Shown piece after piece: positions 1 to 5,097 of a stretch of 7,880 bases of DNA (positions are counted from its first letter, which is position 1; each line of letters opens with the position of its first letter). The stretch covers positions 1 through 7,880 of the forward strand of contig JAUXDF010000131.1 in assembly GCA_030618505.1 (NCBI GenBank). The letters run 5' to 3'. The position numbers and the translations under genes are program-made. The notes under the pieces were generated by a model. It did no database searches. It was not told the origin of the DNA and was given only the letters and a program-made list of their open reading frames with translations. Source of the DNA: Spongiibacteraceae bacterium. GTDB taxonomy: Bacteria; Pseudomonadota; Gammaproteobacteria; Pseudomonadales; PIVM01.

Positions 1-614
1 TGGGTAACAATCACAAAACTGGTTTCCAGGGTTTCATTTAATTCCACCATCAACTGGTGTATTGACAGCCCGGTTTCCTGATCAAGGTTGCCGGTTGGCT
101 CATCAAGCAGCACACAATCAGGCTCTGCGACCAGCGCGCGCGATATTGCAACCCGCTGTCTTTCGCCACCCGAGAGCTCAGAGGGTTTATGCGCCGTACG
201 CTCGCCGAGACCAACCCGCTCGAGCATTTTCTTTGCCTTGCTCTGGGCCAGTTTCTTTGCTTCGCCACGGATTAACAAGGGCATCATGACATTTTCCAGT
301 GCGGTAAATTCGCCCAGCAAATGATGGAATTGGTAGACAAAACCGAGTGAGCGGTTACGCAGCTCCCCCCGTTTTTTTTCATTTAATTTGGCGATGTCCT
401 CACCTGCGACTTTGACGACGCCAGAGCAAGGAACATCAAGGCCACCGAGCATATTTAACAGCGTTGTTTTGCCCGAGCCGGAACTACCAACAATAGCGAC
501 CTTCTCTCCCCGGGCAACGCAGAGATTAATATTTTTCAGCACCTCTACCTGCAAAGGCCCCTGCTGGTAGCGTTTGCTCACGCCCTCACAGCTTAAAACA
601 ACGGTATTACTCAT
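1..614 (-). CDS. lolD: Lipoprotein-releasing ABC transporter ATPase LolD (partial, 3' end off the left edge)
   Basis: This is the cytoplasmic ATPase that powers extraction of outer-membrane lipoproteins from the inner membrane by the LolCDE complex and their transfer to periplasmic LolA. The 204 complete codons contain Walker A GSSGSGKT (residues 43-50), the Q-loop in YQFHHLL (Gln95), the signature LSGGE (147-151) and Walker B CVLLDEP (D171, E172). The stretches around the Q-loop (FTALENV, MPLLI) and PSELSGGERQRVAIARAL are nearly the same as in E. coli LolD as I remember it, which separates it from MacB/FtsE-type ATPases. The sequence stops at ...VIVT followed by the two bases CA, which would begin the H-loop histidine. 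About 20-30 C-terminal residues are missing, judged from a family length near 230. The ATG at 612-614 has an AGGA-like ribosome site just upstream and lies 12 bp after the lolC stop, so the two genes are surely cotranscribed. A second permease (lolE) may follow outside the window. Confidence 0.96.
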   Translation of the reverse strand, partial: MSNTVVLSCEGVSKRYQQGPLQVEVLKNINLCVARGEKVAIVGSSGSGKTTLLNMLGGLDVPCSGVVKVAGEDIAKLNEKKRGELRNRSLGFVYQFHHLLGEFTALENVMMPLLIRGEAKKLAQSKAKKMLERVGLGERTAHKPSELSGGERQRVAISRALVAEPDCVLLDEPTGNLDQETGLSIHQLMVELNETLETSFVIVT

Positions 615-626
615 GTTTATCCTGTT

Positions 627-1871
627 TTACTCGTATCGTAGCGCTTCAGCCGGTTCGATTTTAGAGGCCCTATAAGCTGGATATAAAGTCGCCAAAAAGC
701 TCAATAACAATGCACCACTGATAATCCTCAACACATCCAACCACTGCAGTACCGAGGGTATCCTGGTGATAAAATACACTCTGGGGTCAAACACATAGAT
801 ATGAAAAATATCTTCAATGGCAGAAACCACCTCACTGATATTCAGTGCGGCCAGCACACCAACAATGCCGCCAATCACTACCCCCAACACACCGATCCCC
901 ATACCCTGAACAATAAACACCGCCATTACCGCATAGGGGCTAGCACCCATCGTGCGCAACACAGCTATATCAGCCCTTTTCTCAGTGACCATCATGGTCA
1001 GTATTGAGATAATATTAAAGGCTGCCACCGCAACCACCGTCGTCAGCAGCACGGCAATCATGGTTTTCTCCATCCTCACCGCCTGAAACAGGCTACCCTG
1101 ACTTTTACTCCAGTCCTGAATTTGGTATTCACCCGAAAGCGAGGCGACGGTCGATGCAAGGATTTCATTCACCCGATACAGATCACTGGTCTGAATTCTT
1201 AAACCCTGCACCCGGCCTTTCATGGCAAATAAACGCGCCGCATCACCAATATGGATAAACGCCGTATTACTGTCGACCTGAGCACCGACCTCAAAGACAC
1301 CAACAACGGTAAAACGCCGACTTCTGGGAAAGATCCCTGCGGGTGTAACACTGACTTTGGGGATAACGATGGTGACTGAATCCCCCACCGTGAGCCCCAT
1401 ATGGCGGGCTATCAAAGCGCCCAAGACAACACCGTAGCGGCGCTCTTCTAGATCCGCCAAGGTGCCGGCCAACATGTTTTTGTCAATCACCGAAACCGAG
1501 CTTTCAAACTCAGGGTCTATACCGGTTAGCTGTATACCTCTTACCACCCCCGGCATTGACAACATCGCCTCACCGCCAATAAACGGCGCAACACCGAGCA
1601 CCTGCGGATTGTCATTAAAGCGCTCAGCAAGCGACTGCCAGTCATCTATACTCCCATTAGTTGACTCCAGATAAGCGTGAGGCACTAAACTTAGCACCCT
1701 GCCGCGCAACTCGGCTTCAAAACCATTCATCACGGACAACACCACAATAAGCGCAACGACGCCCATCGTCATGCCCATCAGAGCGATCAGCGAAATAAAT
1801 GAAAGAAATTGGTTACGCCGCTTTGCCCGGATGTAACGCAGACCAACGAATATAGAAAAAGGAAGATTCAT
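627..1871 (-). CDS. lolC: Lipoprotein-releasing ABC transporter permease LolC (LolC/LolE/LolF family)
   Basis: This is an inner-membrane permease of the lipoprotein-releasing complex and the partner of LolD. The protein has 414 residues with the family layout: TM1 at about 22-46, a large periplasmic domain to about 265, then three more membrane segments (about 270-295, 315-345, 378-398), ending in the family tail AEALRYE. The segment LFQAVRMEKTM...VAVAAFNII (261-288) matches E. coli LolC closely from memory. Residues 171-186 (PKVSVTPAGIFP...) align with the LolC 'hook' loop that recruits LolA, which favours LolC, or a hook-bearing LolF, over LolE. I chose the ATG at 1869-1871 because MNLPFSIFVGLRYIRAKRRN is the usual family start. 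The frame extends upstream to a TTG at 1914-1916, but those 15 extra residues look unrelated. No good ribosome site precedes either start. LolC is assigned over LolF on gene order only; whether lolE follows lolD is not visible. Confidence 0.93.
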   Translation of the reverse strand: MNLPFSIFVGLRYIRAKRRNQFLSFISLIALMGMTMGVVALIVVLSVMNGFEAELRGRVLSLVPHAYLESTNGSIDDWQSLAERFNDNPQVLGVAPFIGGEAMLSMPGVVRGIQLTGIDPEFESSVSVIDKNMLAGTLADLEERRYGVVLGALIARHMGLTVGDSVTIVIPKVSVTPAGIFPRSRRFTVVGVFEVGAQVDSNTAFIHIGDAARLFAMKGRVQGLRIQTSDLYRVNEILASTVASLSGEYQIQDWSKSQGSLFQAVRMEKTMIAVLLTTVVAVAAFNIISILTMMVTEKRADIAVLRTMGASPYAVMAVFIVQGMGIGVLGVVIGGIVGVLAALNISEVVSAIEDIFHIYVFDPRVYFITRIPSVLQWLDVLRIISGALLLSFLATLYPAYRASKIEPAEALRYE

Positions 1872-1925
1872 AGAGAGTTGATTAATAGAACCCCAGACAG
1901 GTTCGAAGCCGATCAAGTTGGCATT

Positions 1926-1937
1926 TTTTACGTAAAA
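1926..1937. repeat. 12-bp perfect palindrome upstream of lolC
   Basis: TTTTACGTAAAA is exactly self-complementary and lies about 55 bp upstream of the lolC start codon. It could be a dimeric regulator site, but a 12-bp AT-rich palindrome can arise by chance and I do not recognise a regulator for it. Confidence 0.35.
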
Positions 1938-1981
1938 TCAGATAGTAACATGGTTTTTTATACTACACTAAACATACTATG

Positions 1982-2018
1982 CTAAACCCTGTATTGAACG
2001 GATCATATAACGGTTTAG
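1982..2018. repeat. Inverted repeat CTAAACC ... GGTTTAG
   Basis: Seven-base arms at 1982-1988 and 2012-2018 are perfectly complementary, with 23 bases between them. The centre-to-centre distance is 30 bp, close to three helical turns, so a protein-binding pair is possible. The loop is long for an RNA hairpin. No family is recognised. Confidence 0.3.
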
Positions 2019-2037
2019 GATTGCATTTTAACACTGT

Positions 2038-2070
2038 GCTTGAATCCAGTGCTCAAGCCTTGTACTTGAG
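2038..2070 (+). repeat. Overlapping, mutually exclusive hairpin arms before the PilZ gene
   Basis: GCTTGA (2038-2043) is complementary to TCAAGC (2053-2058). The overlapping CTCAAG (2052-2057) is complementary to CTTGAG (2065-2070). The central arm can therefore pair with either flank but not both. The second hairpin ends 20 bp before the PilZ ATG, close to the ribosome-binding region. Stems are only 6 bp, so stability is doubtful. Confidence 0.35.
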
Positions 2071-2090
2071 AGACATAATACGAACGAGCC

Positions 2091-2675
2091 ATGACTACCG
2101 ATAACGACGATCAACGCAATTACTTTCGAGTCTCCGATACCGCCATCCTGGAATACATCCTGGTATCGCAAAATGAGATAGACGGCTCAAAGAAGCCCGA
2201 ATCTTACTTTTCATCCTCTGCTGAGTTCTGGTTATTGCGCGAACTACAGACTATTGACCACGACAATAGCCACCTGCTAAAAACCATTTCCGAGCGCGAC
2301 AGGGAAATTGCCAGCTACCTAAAATCCATCAATCGAAAAATTGACTTGCTTGCCACAACGCTAATACAGCAAAACCATAAGAATGACGAAAACCTGCCTC
2401 AGGATATTTCATTAAGCGAAGGCGGTATCGCCTTTTTCTCTAAAGAAGAATTGCCGCTCAAACAGCATATGGCGATGAAACTTAACCTGATGCCCTCCAA
2501 TATTGGCCTGATGATCTTTGGCCATGTCGTTGAGACGAATTACCAGGAACAAGAACAGAAATTTCGTACCTCAGTATCCTTTGTGTCTCTTCAAGAAGGC
2601 GACCGTCACCTATTGGCACGCCATATCATGCAGCTTCAATCCGCCGCACAAAGAGATAAGCTTCAACTAAGCTAA
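2091..2675 (+). CDS. PilZ-domain protein with helical insert, putative c-di-GMP receptor
   Basis: This 194-residue cytoplasmic protein has no signal peptide or membrane segment. It starts with an RxxxR motif (R9-NYF-R13), the N-terminal half of a PilZ c-di-GMP site. The second half of the domain begins near residue 104 with DISLSEGGIAFFS, which resembles the [D/N]xSxxG motif, and continues as a beta-barrel-like stretch (MKLNLMP, IFGHVVET, FRTSVSFVSL) to a C-terminal helix (HLLARHIMQLQS). Residues about 40-97 are charged and helical (ELQTIDHDNSHLL..., ISERDREIASYLKSINRKIDLL), probably a coiled coil inserted between the two half-motifs. The role would be to sense c-di-GMP and act on an unknown partner. 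I recall a PilZ gene beside the lol genes in Pseudomonas aeruginosa (PA2989), so the linkage may be conserved. The ATG at 2091 is the first in frame; no strong ribosome site is visible. The family is fairly sure; ligand binding is inference. Confidence 0.8.
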   Translation: MTTDNDDQRNYFRVSDTAILEYILVSQNEIDGSKKPESYFSSSAEFWLLRELQTIDHDNSHLLKTISERDREIASYLKSINRKIDLLATTLIQQNHKNDENLPQDISLSEGGIAFFSKEELPLKQHMAMKLNLMPSNIGLMIFGHVVETNYQEQEQKFRTSVSFVSLQEGDRHLLARHIMQLQSAAQRDKLQLS

Positions 2676-2728
2676 GTTACGTACCATGGAAAAAACCCTT
2701 AAACAAATTAGCAAACCCGGGAAATATT

Positions 2729-3028
2729 ATGAATCGATTTAAGTCATCGCTGTTATTGGCGAGCATTATCACTGCTGCAACAACATCGCTTTGCGCTGAA
2801 ACCATCACCGTGCCCGTCGCCTCCCAGGCGCAGGAACTACAAAGCATTGAACGCCCCACTCGTGGTGCCAGCAAACAACAGGTTGAACAAAAATTTGGCA
2901 AACCACTGAATTTGACCGATCCCGTGGGTGAGCCTCCGATTTCGCGCTGGGAATACGAAAACTTTAATGTATTTTTTGAATATGAGCATGTTATTCACTC
3001 GGTACTGAAACGCCAAAGTAGTCAATAG
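2729..3028 (+). CDS. Conserved exported protein of 99 aa, BamE/SmpA-like motif
   Basis: This is a small secreted protein of unknown function. Residues 1-23 form a Sec signal peptide: a short basic start (MNRFK), a hydrophobic core SSLLLASIITAATT, and a likely cleavage after SLCA, before ETITVPV. The cysteine is not in a lipobox, so it is probably soluble in the periplasm. The mature part has RPTRGASKQQVEQKFGKP (42-59), which resembles the 'G-x-t-xx-qV-xxx-fG-xP' turn-helix of BamE/SmpA/OmlA outer-membrane proteins. PPISRWEYENFNVFFEYEHVIHSVL (69-93) follows and would form the beta part of that fold. Similar short proteins are known to me as conserved hypotheticals in marine gammaproteobacteria. 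It lies 53 bp after the PilZ gene and 24 bp before the DAHP synthase ORF, so cotranscription is likely. The start ATG follows a weak CCCGGGAA ribosome-site candidate. Function should be treated as unknown. Confidence 0.8.
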   Translation: MNRFKSSLLLASIITAATTSLCAETITVPVASQAQELQSIERPTRGASKQQVEQKFGKPLNLTDPVGEPPISRWEYENFNVFFEYEHVIHSVLKRQSSQ

Positions 3029-3047
3029 CATTCAGCGCTCACCCACT

Positions 3048-3051
3048 GGAG
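3048..3051 (+). promoter_or_regulatory. Ribosome binding site that decides the DAHP synthase start
   Basis: GGAG lies 1 base before the first of three consecutive ATG codons (3053, 3056, 3059), 4 before the second and 7 before the third. Only the third has normal spacing, and it gives the usual family start MLLILHPNT. Confidence 0.6.
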
Positions 3052-3058
3052 TATGATG

Positions 3059-4171
3059 ATGCTGCTTATTCTTCACCCCAACACCCAGGAAAATAGCCCG
3101 AACTTTCAGCAAACCATCGACTATTTAAAGCAACTGAATGGCGTTGAAATAAAAGAGCATATCATCCAGGGCCAAGAACAAAAGCTCACCGAACTGTATC
3201 TGCTGGGTAATACCGCATCGCTTAATAAACAAGATATTGAAAGCCTACCCGCTGTTGAGCGAGTGATTAGAATCTCACAGGAATACCGTATTCTGGGACG
3301 TCACCAGGATGACCGCCGGCTTTCGCAATTCGAGTATAACGGTGTTTGCTTTGGCCAGGATAGCTTCCATGTGATCGCAGGCCTTTGCGCCGTTGATAAC
3401 CGCCAGCATGTTGAGCAAACATTCCAGGCTTTACAGCAAAACGGGCAAGTCGTCGCCAGAATGGGTGCTTACAAACCCCGCACCAATCCTTATTCGTTTC
3501 AGGGCCACGGACAAAGCTGCCTTCACTATGTTTTCGAACTGGCCGGCAAATACGGCATAAAAGCAGTCACCCTGGAAGTAACTCATGAAAACCATATCGA
3601 AGAAATAGACAAAGCTCTTGAAGAAACTGGCAGAGCTACCGGAGCCATTCTGCAAATCGGTACTCGCAACACCCAAAACTTTGAGCTGTTAAAAGCCGTT
3701 GGCCGCCAAACTGAATATCCGGCCTTACTGAAAAGAGGTTTTGGCATCACCTTAAATGAATCACTTAACGCCGCTGAATATTTGGCCAGCGAAGGAAATA
3801 CCAAAGTTATTTTCTGCCTAAGAGGCATGAAAGGGGAGTTTGGTGCGCCACACCGTAATCTGGTTGATTTTGCCCATGTCCCAGTCATTAAACGCCTGAC
3901 AAGAATGCCGGTCTGTATCGACCCGTCCCATTCGGTTGGCACCCGCGATACCAGTCCCGATGGCATAATGGATCTATGTCACGCCACGGCTCAGGGCGTC
4001 ATCGCCGGCGCCAATATGGTACTGGTAGATTTCCATCCAAAACCCGGCGAAGCGCTGGTTGATGGTCCGCAAGCGCTGCTACTCGAGGAAATGCCAAGAT
4101 TTCTTGCTGATATCAGAATTGCCCGGGATGCCTATTTACAGCGCAAGGCCATTTGGGAAAGTTCAACTTAG
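3059..4171 (+). CDS. 3-deoxy-7-phosphoheptulonate (DAHP) synthase, type I-beta, with divergent active-site motifs
   Basis: The predicted enzyme condenses phosphoenolpyruvate and erythrose 4-phosphate to DAHP, the first step of the shikimate pathway. The protein is 370 aa from the chosen third ATG (372 aa from the first). Residues 1-70 form the small ferredoxin-like regulatory domain of Thermotoga-type enzymes; the rest is the TIM barrel. Clear motifs are KPRTNPYSFQG (139-149, catalytic Lys139), QIGTRNTQNFELLK (199-212), LLKRGF (Lys225), DPSH (His291) and LVDGPQAL (Asp335). Several residues differ from the textbook consensus: GPCSVES reads GLCAVDN (Cys110 kept), CERG reads CLRG (253-256), and the EVHP glutamate that binds metal reads DFHP (Asp324). 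Its distance to Asp335 (11 residues) equals the Thermotoga spacing as I recall it. My memory is that related gammaproteobacterial proteins share these changes, so this is probably a distinct subfamily rather than a decayed gene. Family assignment is strong; exact activity is less certain. Confidence 0.88.
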   Translation: MLLILHPNTQENSPNFQQTIDYLKQLNGVEIKEHIIQGQEQKLTELYLLGNTASLNKQDIESLPAVERVIRISQEYRILGRHQDDRRLSQFEYNGVCFGQDSFHVIAGLCAVDNRQHVEQTFQALQQNGQVVARMGAYKPRTNPYSFQGHGQSCLHYVFELAGKYGIKAVTLEVTHENHIEEIDKALEETGRATGAILQIGTRNTQNFELLKAVGRQTEYPALLKRGFGITLNESLNAAEYLASEGNTKVIFCLRGMKGEFGAPHRNLVDFAHVPVIKRLTRMPVCIDPSHSVGTRDTSPDGIMDLCHATAQGVIAGANMVLVDFHPKPGEALVDGPQALLLEEMPRFLADIRIARDAYLQRKAIWESST

Positions 4172-4275
4172 CGTGGTCAATGTTGAGGTAAGTAATGCCG
4201 CCTCGATCAACATCAGCTCCGATCAGAAAAATTCTAGCAGCAACAATAACAGACTTTAATACCGAGCAGTGTTCA
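4172..4275. other. Short gap between convergent genes, weak hairpin, no clear terminator
   Basis: The DAHP synthase and the TetR gene converge on this 104-bp gap. An inverted repeat ATGTTGA (4180-4186) / TCAACAT (4207-4213) has a 20-base loop and no following T-run on either strand. It is not a convincing intrinsic terminator. Nothing else is seen. Confidence 0.4.
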
Positions 4276-4902
4276 TCAGCTACTGCCGTAGGCCTTTAGA
4301 AAATACTTAACACAACTGTCAAGATACTTTTCCATCTCCTCAGCATTAATCTGATCCTGAAGGTTCAACAGGGCTTCCATATGCGCCTCCCCCTTAACCA
4401 TAAATAAAAACTGCTGTGCAGCAAAACCACAATTATCGACCTTCAAATTACCTTCATTAGCCTGACGCTGCAGGTAGTCAGCTAAAAATTTTAGCAAGCT
4501 TTTTGGACCGGCATCATAAAACAAGTTACAAATTTCAGGAAACTGGTCGGCACCTGAGATACACAAACGGTGAAGTTTAATCGCATCTTCACTTAACAGT
4601 AGCTCCATCAGGTGTGAAGCCATATCACGCAATACATCCGGCAGAGGTCGTTGATCATCGAACAGCTCCTCGGAAAGCGCATAGTGAATGCAGCGCTGCT
4701 TGATCGCGGCTACAAACAGCTCTTCTTTTCCACCAAAATGACTGTATAAAGTTTGCTTGGAAACGCCCGCCGCCTCAGCAAGCTGCTCCATACTGGTGGC
4801 GTCAATACCCTGGGTGATAAACAGAGTCGTCGCAGCATCAAGAATCTGAACCTTCTTTTTTTCACTTTTCCCGCGTCCACGGGTTTTAGACTGATCACTC
4901 AT
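4276..4902 (-). CDS. TetR/AcrR-family transcriptional repressor, likely local regulator of the RND efflux operon
   Basis: This 208-residue protein is a typical length for TetR repressors. After a basic tail (TRGRGKSEKKK) the DNA-binding domain runs from about 18 to 64: helix 1 ILDAATTLFITQG, helix 2 SMEQLAEAAG, recognition helix VSKQTLYSHF, then GGKEELF. The C-terminal ligand and dimer domain (about 80-205, including KLHRLCISGADQFPEI and LLKFLADYLQRQ) resembles the AefR-like class of TetR C-termini. It is divergent from the RND adaptor gene, and the shared 195-bp region contains two palindromes over both promoters (4931-4974). It probably represses itself and the pump, and is released by a small hydrophobic ligand. 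That role is inferred from arrangement, not shown. The ATG at 4900-4902 is the natural start; its ribosome site is poor. The ligand cannot be predicted from sequence. Confidence 0.92.
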   Translation of the reverse strand: MSDQSKTRGRGKSEKKKVQILDAATTLFITQGIDATSMEQLAEAAGVSKQTLYSHFGGKEELFVAAIKQRCIHYALSEELFDDQRPLPDVLRDMASHLMELLLSEDAIKLHRLCISGADQFPEICNLFYDAGPKSLLKFLADYLQRQANEGNLKVDNCGFAAQQFLFMVKGEAHMEALLNLQDQINAEEMEKYLDSCVKYFLKAYGSS

Positions 4903-4930
4903 TGGCTAACACCACCGCAATAAATAAAAC

Positions 4931-4946
4931 TAGACTCACCAGTCCA
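4931..4946. promoter_or_regulatory. Predicted TetR operator 1
   Basis: TAGACT-CACC-AGTCCA is a 16-bp palindrome in which 5 of 6 arm positions are complementary. Its left arm is also the -35 of the efflux promoter. The arm sequence TAGACY/RGTCTA resembles operators I recall for several TetR-family repressors. Confidence 0.6.
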
Positions 4947-4959
4947 CTATACATATACT
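4931..4959 (+). promoter_or_regulatory. Predicted sigma-70 promoter for the RND efflux operon
   Basis: The -35 candidate is TAGACT (4931-4936, 4 of 6 matches to TTGACA) and the -10 is TATACT (4954-4959, 5 of 6), with a 17-bp spacer. The expected start near 4966 gives an untranslated leader of about 130 bases before the adaptor ATG at 5098. The -35 is inside operator 1, and the -10 touches operator 2. Confidence 0.6.
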
Positions 4960-4974
4960 GGACTCATTGGTCTA
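4946..4974 (-). promoter_or_regulatory. Predicted sigma-70 promoter for the TetR gene
   Basis: Read on the minus strand, the -35 candidate is TAGACC (4974-4969) and the -10 is TATAGT (4951-4946), with a 17-bp spacer. It points toward the TetR start at 4902, giving a leader of about 35-40 bases. It is face to face with the efflux promoter and the two share most of their spacer DNA, so a single bound repressor could block both. Confidence 0.6.
4959..4974. promoter_or_regulatory. Predicted TetR operator 2
   Basis: TGGACT-CATT-GGTCTA is a weaker palindrome (4 of 6 arm positions). Compared in inverted orientation it agrees with operator 1 at 12 of 16 positions, and directly at 11 of 16. It covers the -35 of the TetR promoter. 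The two operators are 28 bp apart, centre to centre. Confidence 0.55.
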
Positions 4975-5097
4975 GAATACCATCAATCGATTTTTCGGTA
5001 CAGCATGTGCCTCTAAAGGTCTTTGCTCAGTTTCAGAATCACTCTAAACTGTTCGGGTTTAAATCCCCGCACTCTCTAATTAATAGGATCGGGAACG
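4975..5097 (+). other. Long untranslated leader of the efflux operon
   Basis: About 120-130 bases separate the predicted start of transcription from the adaptor ATG. I see no strong hairpin, riboswitch-like structure or convincing leader peptide. A good ribosome site, AGGATCGGGA (5086-5095), ends 2 bases before the ATG at 5098; its AGGA part (5086-5089) lies 8 bases from the ATG, a normal spacing. Confidence 0.45.

Larger units (their letters stand above)
1872..2090. promoter_or_regulatory. Intergenic region between divergent lolC and the PilZ gene
   Basis: This 219-bp gap must hold the promoters for the lolCD operon (leftward) and the PilZ gene (rightward). I see no convincing matched -35/-10 pair on either strand. 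AT-rich TATACT-like words occur (for example at 1959-1964 and TATAAC at 2006-2011), but none has a good -35 at 16-18 bp. The region contains a 12-bp perfect palindrome (1926-1937), a 7-bp inverted repeat CTAAACC/GGTTTAG (1982-1988 and 2012-2018), and overlapping alternative hairpins at 2038-2070. No RNA gene or reading frame is supported here. Confidence 0.5.

Noticed and set aside
1872..1916. A 15-residue upstream extension of LolC from a TTG codon
   Set aside because: The extension has no family similarity and no ribosome site. The ATG at 1871 gives the normal LolC/E N-terminus and length.
2686..2742. An 18-codon reading frame (MEKTLKQISKPGKYYESI) between the PilZ gene and the exported protein
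   Set aside because: It overlaps the start of the next gene, has no ribosome site and no recognisable leader-peptide character. Frames this short are expected by chance.
3583..3966. A long minus-strand open frame (127 codons) inside the DAHP synthase
   Set aside because: It is antisense to an intact conserved gene, and its composition is what a reverse-complement shadow of a coding frame gives.
4180..4213. The inverted repeat ATGTTGA/TCAACAT as a terminator between the convergent genes
   Set aside because: The stem is 7 bp with a 20-base loop, AT-rich, and not followed by a T-run on either strand.
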